A stretch of DNA of 64,000 bases from Balneolaceae bacterium (GTDB lineage Bacteria; Bacteroidota; Rhodothermia; Balneolales; Balneolaceae): the NCBI GenBank assembly GCA_007693745.1, contig REDA01000039.1, forward strand, positions 62,001 to 126,000, in the 5' to 3' direction. A program made the translations under genes and the position numbers. A model generated the notes under the pieces. That model had not been told where the DNA came from. It searched no databases and worked only from the letters and a program-made list of their open reading frames with translations. Position 1 is the stretch's first letter. Every line of letters begins with the position of its first letter. Of the stretch, positions 53,966 to 63,440 are shown in pieces.

Positions 53966-55300
53966 TCAAGCATTTACAGACGGACGGCCTACACTGAAGT
54001 AGGTAACACCTGCATCAGCAACACGATCCAGATCATACAGATTCCGACCGTCAAAAATCACCGGAGCGTTCATCACCTTCGCGAATCTGCTCATGTCCGG
54101 CCTCCGGAATTCGTTCCACTCTGTGCAGATGATCAGCGCGTCAACTCCTTCAATTACTGAATCCCGATCATCCATGAACTCAACAGCTTTCAGTACATCA
54201 TCAGTTACAGCTTGTTTAAACGTATCCATCGCTTCAGGATCATATGCTTTCATTTTCGCTCCAAGGGCAGCAATTTCTCTGGTGATATAGAGAGATGGCG
54301 CTTCACGGATATCATCCGTTTCCGGCTTAAAGGAGAGCCCCCAAACACCAAATGTTTTTCCGTCAAGATCTCCATTGTAGAAATCTTTTATTTTTTTAAC
54401 AATGGATACTTTTTGAGACTCATTTACTTTCATCACAGAGTCAAGGATTTTAAAATCATAGCCATATTCTCCGGCTGTATGGTGGATAGCCTGTACATCT
54501 TTCGGGAAACAGCTGCCTCCGTACCCGATTCCTGCAAAGAGAAAACGCTGACCAATCCTCGAATCAGTGCCAATACCCCTGCGCACGTCATCCACATCCG
54601 CACCCACTTTTTCACAAATATTGGCAATCTCATTCATAAATGTAATTTTCGTGGCCAGCATCGCATTGGCTGCATACTTGGTGAGCTCAGAGCTTCTCTC
54701 ATCCATAATGATAATCGGATTACCGCTTCGAACAAACGGTTCATAAAGAGCTGTCATTAGTTCAGCCGCGCGTTTACTGCCCGTACCAACTACTACTCTT
54801 TCAGGCTTCATAAAATCTTCAACCGCGGCTCCCTCTCTGAGAAACTCCGGGTTTGAAACCACATCAAATTCAGCTTTTGTCTTTGTCGCGATCCTTTCAC
54901 GAACACGGTCTGCCGTTCCAACGGGTACCGTACTCTTGTTTATAATCACTCTGTACCCGGGGAATTTGTTGAAGAGATCTCCCAGTTCATCAGCAACATT
55001 CAGAACAAAACTGAGGTCTGCCTGTCCATTTGCACCAGGAGGAGTGGGGAGACAGAGAAATATCATTTCTGTTTCTCTGAACGTTGACTCCAAATCTGTG
55101 GTGAATACAAGCCGCTCTTCCCGGATTGCTCTTTCGAAAACCCGGTTGAGTCCGGGTTCATAAATCGGCACTTCGCCTTTTCTGAGGCGATCCACCTTAT
55201 TTTGATCAATATCCACACAGATCACATCATTTCCACTGTCAGCAAAACAGGTACCTGTCACCAGTCCTACATATCCTGTACCAATAACTCCAATCTTCAT
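53966..55300 (-). CDS. UDP-glucose 6-dehydrogenase
   Basis: 444 residues from the ATG giving MKIGVIGTGYVGLVTG; the frame extends 9 codons upstream, but the chosen ATG follows GGAGG at a good distance. It oxidises UDP-glucose to UDP-glucuronate. Visible blocks are the NAD-fold GTGYVG, NKSTVPVGTAD, NPEFLREGAAVEDFM and the catalytic Cys in GYGGSCFPKDVQA, with C-terminal SFKPETDDIREAPS. It lies 16 bp after greA, directly upstream of uxs, which uses its product. Confidence 0.94.
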   Translation of the reverse strand: MKIGVIGTGYVGLVTGTCFADSGNDVICVDIDQNKVDRLRKGEVPIYEPGLNRVFERAIREERLVFTTDLESTFRETEMIFLCLPTPPGANGQADLSFVLNVADELGDLFNKFPGYRVIINKSTVPVGTADRVRERIATKTKAEFDVVSNPEFLREGAAVEDFMKPERVVVGTGSKRAAELMTALYEPFVRSGNPIIIMDERSSELTKYAANAMLATKITFMNEIANICEKVGADVDDVRRGIGTDSRIGQRFLFAGIGYGGSCFPKDVQAIHHTAGEYGYDFKILDSVMKVNESQKVSIVKKIKDFYNGDLDGKTFGVWGLSFKPETDDIREAPSLYITREIAALGAKMKAYDPEAMDTFKQAVTDDVLKAVEFMDDRDSVIEGVDALIICTEWNEFRRPDMSRFAKVMNAPVIFDGRNLYDLDRVADAGVTYFSVGRPSVNA

Positions 55301-55316
55301 CTGTTTTCCTCCGATT

Positions 55317-55787
55317 TTACCTTTCAATATTCAGTATTTCCAATTCCAATAACCCTGCCGGCACATCCACTTTAACTCTATCACCAATCTCCCTCCCCAG
55401 AAGTGCTTGTCCTATCGGGGAATCCACCGATATCTTGCCCAGCTTAAAGTCCGCCTCATCTTTTGATACAAGTGTATATTTCATCTCCCGGTTAACCTTG
55501 ATGTTACGAATAGTTACGGTGGACAAAACGTAAGCTTTTGAGGTATCAATATTTTTGTCGTCAATAATTGTTGCCAGTGCAAGCGTATTCTCCAGTTCAG
55601 CAATTCGCTTTTCAAGATGACCCTGAGCCTCCTTTGCTGCATCATATTCAGCGTTTTCACTCAAATCACCCTTCGATCTTGCTTCAGCAATTTCATTGGC
55701 AATTTCTTTCCTTCCTCTGATTTTGAGGTCTTTTAATTCTGCTTCGAGTTTCTCGAATCCTTCTCTGGATAAATAATTTTTTTTCAT
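55317..55787 (-). CDS. greA: Transcription elongation factor GreA
   Basis: 156 residues from the ATG giving MKKNYLSREGFEKLEAEL; the frame runs 21 codons further upstream but that extension is not GreA-like. The N-terminal coiled coil carries the acidic tip ARSKGDLSENAEYDAAKEAQ (Asp41/Glu44-type residues that reach the RNA polymerase active site), and the C-terminal domain has SPIGQALLGREIGD. It rescues backtracked RNA polymerase. It appears to be first gene of the seven-gene minus operon. Confidence 0.96.
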   Translation of the reverse strand: MKKNYLSREGFEKLEAELKDLKIRGRKEIANEIAEARSKGDLSENAEYDAAKEAQGHLEKRIAELENTLALATIIDDKNIDTSKAYVLSTVTIRNIKVNREMKYTLVSKDEADFKLGKISVDSPIGQALLGREIGDRVKVDVPAGLLELEILNIER

Positions 55788-56092
55788 TTCGGGGAAGTTG
55801 ACATGCTTACTAAAACAAATAAAGCAGCCCTCATGCTGCCAAATTTGCATATCTTTATGTTAATATTCAGAACAGGAAAAATATGAGGATTCGACGCTGT
55901 TTCCCAATCTTTTTTACACTATCACTATTCCACCGGATTTAACTTACCGGGGGCTCTCTCCGATCTGGTTCCCTTCGTTGATTTGGAGATGGTCTTATTA
56001 CTTTTATATTTTTCTCTTTTTTAATTTGAACTTCGTCAACTCTGCGAATTCGAAAGATATTTTCAACTTATGGATCTCTCTAAAAGATAGCT
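55788..56092. other. Divergent intergenic region (305 bp) between greA and serine hydrolase genes
   Basis: It contains the plus-strand promoter candidate at 55982-56012. For greA, TTTG (complement of 55840-55843), an 18-bp spacer and TATTTGTT (complement of 55814-55821) make a weaker promoter candidate. A GCAGC (55824-55828)/GCTGC (55835-55839) inverted repeat lies in its spacer. No other feature is seen. Confidence 0.45.
55982..56012 (+). promoter_or_regulatory. Promoter candidate for the serine hydrolase gene
   Basis: TTTG at 55982-55985, a 19-bp spacer and TATATTTT at 56005-56012, a one-mismatch TAnnTTTG. The ATG is 81 bp downstream. This is the same architecture as the suf promoter. Confidence 0.5.
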
Positions 56093-57100
56093 ATGAAGCT
56101 TTTATTCATTTTAGGTTTACTGCTTCATTCTTTTTCGTTGGATTCTGTGCGTACAGATCTGTGTTCCGATGATAACATTCATGTTGAAACCATTTTCGAG
56201 ATCGGCACTGTTCAGAGTCTCATGATCTCAAGAGAAGGCGATCTCCTCTCTGAATACTTCAGGGGAAATATGAGTGCAGACAGAAAAGTGAACATCAAAT
56301 CTGCATCAAAAAGCATCCTCTCTCTGCTAATTGGTATCGCTATCGACCATGGTTACATAGACGGAGTGCATGTCACCCTGGGAGCATTCTTCCCCGGTTA
56401 CTTTGCTCAGTATCCGGACCCTGTCAAGGAATCTATTACACTAATGGATCTTCTGACAATGAGAAGCGGACTCGAAACCACGAGTTTCAGAAATTACGGA
56501 CGCTGGGTTTTAAGTAATAACTGGACAGAGTATGCAATATCTCAACCCCTGATTACTGATCCGGGCAGCCGCATGGTTTACAGCACAGGAACATCACATC
56601 TTTTGTCTGTAATTCTTACCAACGCAACCGAAATGAGTACCAGGGCTTTTGCTGACAGGTATCTTTTCGGCCCACTTGGAATCAGAGCAGGTGGATGGGA
56701 TCGGGATCCTCAGGGATTCTATATGGGTGGTAACAATATGGCCTTGAGTCCGGCCGACCTCATAAAAATTGGTGAGCTGATGATGGATACCGGGGTTTAC
56801 AAAGGAGAGCGTATTGTATCCCGAAAATGGGTTCTTGAGTCCACACGTATATACACTCAAAGTAATTTCAACCCCTATAATTACGGTTACATGTGGTGGA
56901 GAAAAAATGTGTCGGGAACTGAAGTCTTTTTTGCATGGGGTAATGGCGGACAGTATATTTTCATGCTTCCGGATTACGATTCCGTAATTTCAGTGACCTC
57001 TGCGCTCAGAAGTGGCGGCTCCAGGAATTATCAGCGTGAGATCTTCACCTATCTTGAAAATACTCTATTGCCTTATCTCAGTTGTATTGAAAAAATCTGA
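56093..57100 (+). CDS. Class C beta-lactamase-family serine hydrolase
   Basis: 335 residues with a signal-peptide-like start (about 1-18). The nucleophile motif S70-A-S-K73 is in NIKSASKSILSLL, the Tyr motif is MVYSTGTSHLLS, and a late WGNGGQYIF block corresponds to the third motif. Members include esterases, D-aminopeptidases and carboxypeptidases; this sequence does not specify which, and it is not necessarily a resistance enzyme. It stands alone, with promoter upstream and a 185-bp gap before the methyltransferase. Confidence 0.85.
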   Translation: MKLLFILGLLLHSFSLDSVRTDLCSDDNIHVETIFEIGTVQSLMISREGDLLSEYFRGNMSADRKVNIKSASKSILSLLIGIAIDHGYIDGVHVTLGAFFPGYFAQYPDPVKESITLMDLLTMRSGLETTSFRNYGRWVLSNNWTEYAISQPLITDPGSRMVYSTGTSHLLSVILTNATEMSTRAFADRYLFGPLGIRAGGWDRDPQGFYMGGNNMALSPADLIKIGELMMDTGVYKGERIVSRKWVLESTRIYTQSNFNPYNYGYMWWRKNVSGTEVFFAWGNGGQYIFMLPDYDSVISVTSALRSGGSRNYQREIFTYLENTLLPYLSCIEKI

Positions 57101-57285
57101 TACTTATTTCATTGCAATAAAGAGCCAATACCGGAAGCTGAAAAGATTCTATCTGAAGTCAAAATTTCATTTATCACTAAAACCGGGAAGGCTCACCGTT
57201 CACCTTTTCTCTATCGGTTCGTTGATCATTGATTCCAATGCTTGGCATCCTTTTCATTAATTTGCAATTTCTTATTTTTTAGATA

Positions 57286-57816
57286 TTGAAAAAACTGACC
57301 ACAAAACAGATCCTGAAAAATAACCAGGCAAAAACTTCCCCTCTGAATGACAATTTCATTCTTTGGCTGCACAACATCAGAAGCATGCATAATGTTGGAG
57401 CCGCGTTTCGTTGTGCTGATGCTTTCGGCGTTAAGGAGTTGTGGCTGTCGGGTTACACACCTGTACCACCACGTCCCGAAATAACAAAAACAGCTATTGG
57501 AGCTGAAGAGCATGTAAGTTGGAAAAAGGTGACCAGTATTACTGATGGAATCGGTCAGCTCAGACAGGATGGATACCGTATCGTTGGTCTGGAACAGACT
57601 TCCCGGAGCCAGCTGATCCAGAATTTCAATCCGGGCAACCAGCCGCTTTGCCTGGTTCTTGGAAATGAAGTATCCGGAATAGATGAATCTTTGCTTGCTG
57701 TTCTGGATGACACAGTGGAGATCCCTCAATTTGGAATGAAACATTCGCTGAATGTCTCGGTAGCCGCCGGAATTGCGCTCTATGCTTTTTTAGAAAAATC
57801 GCAGATAAGTCTTTGA
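57286..57816 (+). CDS. SpoU/TrmH-family RNA 2'-O-methyltransferase
   Basis: 176 residues. The SPOUT knot motifs are readable: NIRSMHNVGAAFRCADAFG (motif 1 with the catalytic Arg), LVLGNEVSGIDESLL (motif 2) and IPQFGMKHSLNVSVAAGIALY (motif 3). It methylates a ribose in tRNA or rRNA; the site is not predictable. The start must be TTG at 57286, because an in-frame TAG lies 6 bp upstream and the first ATG is only at codon 37, inside motif 1. Confidence 0.88.
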   Translation: MKKLTTKQILKNNQAKTSPLNDNFILWLHNIRSMHNVGAAFRCADAFGVKELWLSGYTPVPPRPEITKTAIGAEEHVSWKKVTSITDGIGQLRQDGYRIVGLEQTSRSQLIQNFNPGNQPLCLVLGNEVSGIDESLLAVLDDTVEIPQFGMKHSLNVSVAAGIALYAFLEKSQISL

Positions 57817-57946
57817 GAACGGGCAGACTCACAGTATTATAACCCTAATGAATTCAGGGAACTTCATTCAGCATCTTGTTTTCCAAAATGGTAATTTTAT
57901 CCTTCATAATTTTTCAGAAACGTGATCTGCCGGCGCAATTTTCATT

Positions 57947-59977
57947 ATGTCGAAACGTATTTTAGTAACCTCCGCCCTGCCCTATGCCAACGGACCGATT
58001 CATCTGGGTCACCTTGCCGGAGCTTATCTTCCTGCCGATCTGTATACCCGGTTTCACCGCCTGAACGGTCATGATATTCTTCACATCTGCGGATCAGATG
58101 AACATGGTGTCCCCATTACGATTGCTGCAGAAAAGGAGGGAGTAACTCCTCAACAGATAGTGGATCGCTTTCACACAGCGAATAAGGCAGCATTTGAAAG
58201 ATTCGGGATTTCATTTGACTATTACGGCAGAACAAGCTCCGCAATGCATAAGAAAACTTCGCAGGAAATTTTCCTTGAACTCTATAATCAGGGAGTTTTC
58301 AAGCAGAAAGTTCAGCAGCAGCTTTATGATGAGGAAGCCGCAATGTTTCTCCCCGACCGCTACGTCAAAGGCACTTGCCCCCACTGCGGATATGAAGAAG
58401 CCTATGGAGATCAGTGTGAAAAATGTGGCACTTCACTCTCACCAACCGACCTCATCAACCCTGTTAGTGCAATTACTGGAAATATACCGGTGATCAAAGA
58501 GACTGAACACTGGTTCATTCCGCTGGGGGATTTCCAGAAACGCCTTGAAGAGTGGATTTACAGTAAAAAAGAGTGGAAGGCAAATGTAATGGGCCAATGC
58601 AGGAGCTGGCTGGAGAGCGGTCTGGGCGATCGTGCCGTGACTCGAGACCTCAACTGGGGGGTTCCTGTACCTATTGAAGGATCTGAAGGCAAAGTGCTCT
58701 ATGTCTGGTTTGATGCGCCCATAGGTTATATCTCCGCTACACGAGAGTGGGCTGAACTTAAAGGAAAACCGGAATTATGGAAATCTTACTGGCAGGACTC
58801 CGACAGTTCAATCATTCACTTTATCGGAAAAGACAATATCGTATTTCACTGCATCATGTTTCCCGCTACACTGATGCAGCACGGCAACTACAATCTGCCC
58901 GAAAATGTACCTGCCAATGAATTCCTGAATCTGGAGGGTCAAAAACTTTCCACTTCCAGAGGCTGGGCTGTTTGGCTGGAAGAATACATGGACTATTTTG
59001 AAGCTGATCTGCTCAGATACGCACTGGGAACTATTCTTCCCGAAAACAAAGATTCTGACTTCTCGTGGAAAGATTTTCAGCTGAAGGTAAATGGGGAACT
59101 TGCTGATGTACTTGGAAATTTCGTATTCAGGACTCTCACCTTTACCCAGAGGTTTTTTGATTCAAAAGTACCCGCCCTGAGTAATCCTTCATCTCCAGAT
59201 CTGCAAACACTTGATGAAATTTTAAAACAGAAGGATAAAATTGAAAAGGCTTACAGAACATTCCATTTCAGGGAGGCAATCCTCGAGTCAATGAATCTTG
59301 CCCGTTCCGGTAACCGTTATTTCACGGAAACCGAACCCTGGAAAACCAGAGGGGAAAATCCGGAAGCCTGTGGAAACACCCTGCATGTCTGTTTACAGAT
59401 CACTGCAGCACTCTCAATCCTTTTTGAACCTGTTATGCCTTCTAAAATGCATACCCTGAGGGAACAGCTCAATCTGGGGAAACAATTCAACTGGGACTCA
59501 GCGGGAACATCCCTGCTGGAAACCGGATCTACTATCACTCCCGGTGAAATTCTGTTCCGAAAGATTGAGGACGAAATGATAGAAATCCAGATTGAAAAGC
59601 TCTCAAAGAGTGTCATCGGGCAACCACAAGCGGAAGTGGACTACCCCCCTTTGAAAAGTGAAATTAACTTCGATCAGTTTTCCGCCCTCGATATACGATC
59701 GGCCCGAATCATTGCAGCAGAAAAGGTAAAGAAATCACAAAAACTTCTGAAAATTCAGGTGGATATAGGATTTGAAAAGAGAGTTATTCTCTCCGGAATA
59801 GCGGATCATTTCGCGCCGGAAGATATTGTTGGAAAAAATGTTTGTGTTGTTGCCAATCTGGCACCCCGGAAAATGATGGGGACAGAGAGTAACGGTATGA
59901 TTTTAATGGCGGAAGAGAGTGACGGAAGACTTCGTTTCATCGAAACAGACGCACAGCCCGGAAGCACGGTTAATTAG
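57947..59977 (+). CDS. metG: Methionyl-tRNA synthetase
   Basis: 676 residues. The HIGH motif is in ANGPIHLGHLAG. A zinc knuckle CPHCGYEEAYGDQCEKCG follows, then the WF-rich catalytic core. KMSKS is KLSTS in GQKLSTSRGWAVW, a variant common in Bacteroidota. The C-terminal tRNA-binding (EMAP/OB) domain (about 570-676) has DIRSARIIAAEKV and ANLAPRKMMGTESNGM. It charges initiator and elongator tRNA-Met. It precedes the GH13 gene by 8 bp. Confidence 0.96.
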   Translation: MSKRILVTSALPYANGPIHLGHLAGAYLPADLYTRFHRLNGHDILHICGSDEHGVPITIAAEKEGVTPQQIVDRFHTANKAAFERFGISFDYYGRTSSAMHKKTSQEIFLELYNQGVFKQKVQQQLYDEEAAMFLPDRYVKGTCPHCGYEEAYGDQCEKCGTSLSPTDLINPVSAITGNIPVIKETEHWFIPLGDFQKRLEEWIYSKKEWKANVMGQCRSWLESGLGDRAVTRDLNWGVPVPIEGSEGKVLYVWFDAPIGYISATREWAELKGKPELWKSYWQDSDSSIIHFIGKDNIVFHCIMFPATLMQHGNYNLPENVPANEFLNLEGQKLSTSRGWAVWLEEYMDYFEADLLRYALGTILPENKDSDFSWKDFQLKVNGELADVLGNFVFRTLTFTQRFFDSKVPALSNPSSPDLQTLDEILKQKDKIEKAYRTFHFREAILESMNLARSGNRYFTETEPWKTRGENPEACGNTLHVCLQITAALSILFEPVMPSKMHTLREQLNLGKQFNWDSAGTSLLETGSTITPGEILFRKIEDEMIEIQIEKLSKSVIGQPQAEVDYPPLKSEINFDQFSALDIRSARIIAAEKVKKSQKLLKIQVDIGFEKRVILSGIADHFAPEDIVGKNVCVVANLAPRKMMGTESNGMILMAEESDGRLRFIETDAQPGSTVN

Positions 59978-59985
59978 TATAGTTC

Positions 59986-61965
59986 ATGTCAGATTTAAAT
60001 AAGAGTACCCCGGGTGTTACTGTTACAGATACGTCCACAACTTTTCGGCTTCATTGCCCGGATGTTCACTCAGTGACCTGTGTGATATTTGATTCTTACG
60101 ATTCGGACAGAGGTATCGAACATGCTATGAGACCGGACCCGAATGGGGACTGGCTTCTGAAGATACACGGGAACCTGAATGGGAAATGGTATGGATACAA
60201 GGTTTCCTTCCGGGAGAACAATAAAAATCTCTCCCCCTATTCCAGGGAATTATTTGCCGATCCTTACAGTAAACATGTGACTGTCCGAAACAACTACCGG
60301 CAGGAAGCACGAAGCTACATTTTTTCTGATTCATTTGACTGGCAGGGAGCAACACATCAGTTCCCCGATGATCCCAGGGATCTTGTCATCTACGAAACTC
60401 ATCTAAAAGATTTAACTGCACATCCAAAGGTAAAATCTTCAAAAGCCGGTTTTTACAATAAATTTGTGGATACCGGTCACCCCGGAGGCATCAATTATCT
60501 AAAAAAACTTGGAGTGAATTGTGTTGAATTTCTACCACTTCAGAAATTTGCACCGATTGAACCTCCATATGGCGCGAAAACAGAGGAGGGCTTTCACAAC
60601 AGCTGGAATGTCTATTCTGCCAACTACTGGGGATACATGACCTCATTTTTTTTCGCACCGGAAAGTTTTTTTGCGTCCGATCTGAGTAACAACCACTCGG
60701 GCAAAACCCCTGTCGCAGTCAGTGAATTCAAGGAGATGGTGAAGAAGCTCCATGAGGAAAAAATCACAGTGATTATGGATGTAGTTTACAATCACACCTC
60801 GCTTTTTGATATCAACCCGCTTACCCATCTTCTGCATGATACTTACCTCAGGAAAAACGAGAAGGGGCATTACCTCAACAGAAGTGGTACAGGTAACGAA
60901 TTCAGGTCTGAGCATCCTGTGGCAAGGCAGCTGATTATTGATTCGCTGCTCTATTGGATGGATGAGTATCAAATCGATGGTTTCAGGTTTGATCTCGCCG
61001 CACTCTTTGACAAAAAAACCTGGGATGAAATCAAATTCGCGCTACATAAAAAGTATCCAAAAGCTGTCCTGATCGCAGAACCCTGGGGTGGCTACTATTC
61101 ACCCCATGAGTTCTCTAATCATGACTGGTCATCCTGGAACGACCGTATCAGAAACAGTTTAAAGGGCTCAGATCCCTTGCATGACCGGGGCTTTATCTTC
61201 TCCGACTGGCAGCATGAAACAAGAAGGCTCCGATTGGAGAACATCTTCAGAGGTACACTTGTAAACCATGAGGGAGGACTCTATCAGACATCGAAGCATG
61301 CTGTTAATTATCTCGAAAGTCATGATGGTTATACCTTGGGTGACTTTATCAGGATCGGACTGAATCCCGAAATCCAAGATCAGAAAATTACTGATATTGA
61401 TAAACATGTGAAGTTGAATGATGACCAGCTGCGCATATCCAAACTGGCGGCTCTCTCTCTCTTTTCTGCTCAGGGAATTACCATGATTCACGCCGGACAG
61501 GAGTTTGCCAGGTCGAAAATTATTGCCAAATCGATTTATGGTGATCCGGATGAGGGTAAAATGGATCATAACAGTTATCAAAAGGACAATGCCACCAACT
61601 GGATAGATTTTGACCAAATAGATCTGAATCGTTCTCTCTATGAATACTACAGAGCGCTCATTCAAATCCGGATAGAATCGCCGGCATTGAGAAAAAGTGA
61701 TCCTGAAGGGATCTGCTTTGACCATCATGGCGATCCGCTTGTTGTCAGTTTCTATATCAGTGGCAACACTTCCGGTGACCTGTACGACTATTACATCATC
61801 CTCAATGGAAATTTCAACTCAGCGGCTGATCTCACACTGCCCTCCGGTTCGTGGGAAGTGATCGCAAATGGCGAAATGGCCTCACTTCAGATTATCGATC
61901 TGATCTCCGGAAACATCCGGATTAATCCAACTTGCGGTTTCTTGCTCAGAAAGTTGCGACATTAA
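59986..61965 (+). CDS. GH13 glycogen-debranching/pullulanase-type enzyme
   Basis: 659 residues. An N-terminal CBM48-like domain (about 12-110) precedes the GH13 barrel: VMDVVYNHTS (region I), FRFDLAALFD with nucleophile D336, LIAEPWGG with acid/base E365, and YLESHDGYT with D447. By order and length it resembles isoamylase/GlgX and pullulanases, which cleave alpha-1,6 branches of glycogen or starch. There is no signal peptide, so it is cytosolic. Close packing with metG suggests co-transcription but no functional link. Confidence 0.85.
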   Translation: MSDLNKSTPGVTVTDTSTTFRLHCPDVHSVTCVIFDSYDSDRGIEHAMRPDPNGDWLLKIHGNLNGKWYGYKVSFRENNKNLSPYSRELFADPYSKHVTVRNNYRQEARSYIFSDSFDWQGATHQFPDDPRDLVIYETHLKDLTAHPKVKSSKAGFYNKFVDTGHPGGINYLKKLGVNCVEFLPLQKFAPIEPPYGAKTEEGFHNSWNVYSANYWGYMTSFFFAPESFFASDLSNNHSGKTPVAVSEFKEMVKKLHEEKITVIMDVVYNHTSLFDINPLTHLLHDTYLRKNEKGHYLNRSGTGNEFRSEHPVARQLIIDSLLYWMDEYQIDGFRFDLAALFDKKTWDEIKFALHKKYPKAVLIAEPWGGYYSPHEFSNHDWSSWNDRIRNSLKGSDPLHDRGFIFSDWQHETRRLRLENIFRGTLVNHEGGLYQTSKHAVNYLESHDGYTLGDFIRIGLNPEIQDQKITDIDKHVKLNDDQLRISKLAALSLFSAQGITMIHAGQEFARSKIIAKSIYGDPDEGKMDHNSYQKDNATNWIDFDQIDLNRSLYEYYRALIQIRIESPALRKSDPEGICFDHHGDPLVVSFYISGNTSGDLYDYYIILNGNFNSAADLTLPSGSWEVIANGEMASLQIIDLISGNIRINPTCGFLLRKLRH

Positions 61966-62015
61966 TCAGTTCAGGATATTTTATGTCAGTTTAATAGAAA
62001 TTAACCTCTGCTCAA

Positions 62016-63383
62016 TTGACACCCACAACATCTTCGGAAAGGGGAACCTGGAATTCAAAAATCGGTTTTATTCTTGCAGCAGCAGGCTCTGCTGTCGGGC
62101 TTGGAAATATATGGGGCTTCCCGACACAGGTAGCAGATAACGGAGGGGCTGCATTCATCCTGATCTATCTGCTTTGTTGTCTGATCATCGGTTTTCCGGT
62201 TATGATCGCAGAACTGGCAATAGGCAGAAGAACCCAAAAAAATCCGGTTGGGGCCTTAAAGGCTCTCAGCAAAGGCAACTCTTTCATCCCGTTAATCGGC
62301 TACTGGGGAGTTATTTGCGGAGTGATGATTCTTTCATTTTACGTGGTGATATCCGGCTGGACACTCGCCTATGTTTTTGAGGAACTTTTCTACTTCTTCC
62401 AGTTTGAATCTGCTGCAAATTACGTGGGTGATCTTGGGAATGGGCTGAAAAATGCCGTTTTCACACTCTTTTTTATGGGTTTGACAATACTCATTGTAAC
62501 CGGTGGAGTCAGTAAAGGCATAGAGAGAGCTACCAAACTGCTTATGCCGGTTTTAATCGGAATCCTCTTTATACTGATTTTCTACATTTTTACACTGGAC
62601 GGTGCCAAAGAGGGCCTGTTAATGTTTTTCAAGCCCGATTTTTCGACCATTGACGGAAATCTTCTTCTTTCAGCGATGGGGCAGGCATTTTTCTCACTTT
62701 CACTCGGAATGGGCGCACTCATAACTTACGGTTCATATCTGAATAAAAAACAAAATATCGTCGAATCTGCTGCATATATAACCATCTTTGATGTGGGCAT
62801 TGCTGTTGTTGCAGGCTTACTGGTCATTCCGGCTATGTTTGTCGCTCAGGCCGGAGGTGTTCAAATCTTCAATCCGGAAACCGGCGCTCTTTTCTCCAGT
62901 GTGACCCTTGTTTTTGACGTTCTTCCGGAAATGTTTCATAACATTGGTGGATTTGTGGGAATGCTGCTTGGAATTACTTTTTTTATTCTGCTCGGGCTGG
63001 CCGCTCTGACTTCATCCATCTCTCTACTCGAAGTCCCCGTCGCTTATGTGATTGATGAGCACGGTGTCAACAGAAAAAAGGCCTCCTGGATCGTTGGCGG
63101 ATTTGTGGGAATAATCAGTGTAATTGTCTCTTTTGAACTCAGTCTGATCGATTACTTTGTGATGATCTTTAACGAAATCGGTCTGCCTCTTGGCGGATTG
63201 GCCATCTCTGTTTTCCTCGGATATTTCTGGAAAAGTGAAAATGCATTACTGGAACTGGAACAAGGAAATGAATCCATAAGAGATTCCGGATTCTACACTC
63301 TCTGGGTTATATTGATAAAATATATTTCACCTGTACTGATAGGTCTTGTACTTCTTACTACTATCTGGAGCTTCCTCACATAG
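62016..63383 (+). CDS. Neurotransmitter:sodium symporter (NSS) family transporter
   Basis: 455 residues, about eleven to twelve transmembrane helices with the LeuT fold. The first helix AAAGSAVGLGNIWGFPTQVADNGGAAF has the sodium-site GNIWGFP motif. Members import amino acids or related solutes with Na+. A TTG start at 62016 is required because no upstream ATG is in frame without a stop; the nearest later Met is inside the protein. Substrate is unknown. Confidence 0.88.
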   Translation: MTPTTSSERGTWNSKIGFILAAAGSAVGLGNIWGFPTQVADNGGAAFILIYLLCCLIIGFPVMIAELAIGRRTQKNPVGALKALSKGNSFIPLIGYWGVICGVMILSFYVVISGWTLAYVFEELFYFFQFESAANYVGDLGNGLKNAVFTLFFMGLTILIVTGGVSKGIERATKLLMPVLIGILFILIFYIFTLDGAKEGLLMFFKPDFSTIDGNLLLSAMGQAFFSLSLGMGALITYGSYLNKKQNIVESAAYITIFDVGIAVVAGLLVIPAMFVAQAGGVQIFNPETGALFSSVTLVFDVLPEMFHNIGGFVGMLLGITFFILLGLAALTSSISLLEVPVAYVIDEHGVNRKKASWIVGGFVGIISVIVSFELSLIDYFVMIFNEIGLPLGGLAISVFLGYFWKSENALLELEQGNESIRDSGFYTLWVILIKYISPVLIGLVLLTTIWSFLT

Positions 63384-63440
63384 CAGGAATTTTTATTCGT
63401 ATCTTTACTATCTTTTTATCTAACTGTAATTCTTATACCC

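Noticed and set aside
58920-58990. KLSTS instead of KMSKS in methionyl-tRNA synthetase as a damaged active site
   Set aside because: This variant is common in Bacteroidota MetRS and the surrounding sequence is intact, so it is a lineage marker, not a defect.
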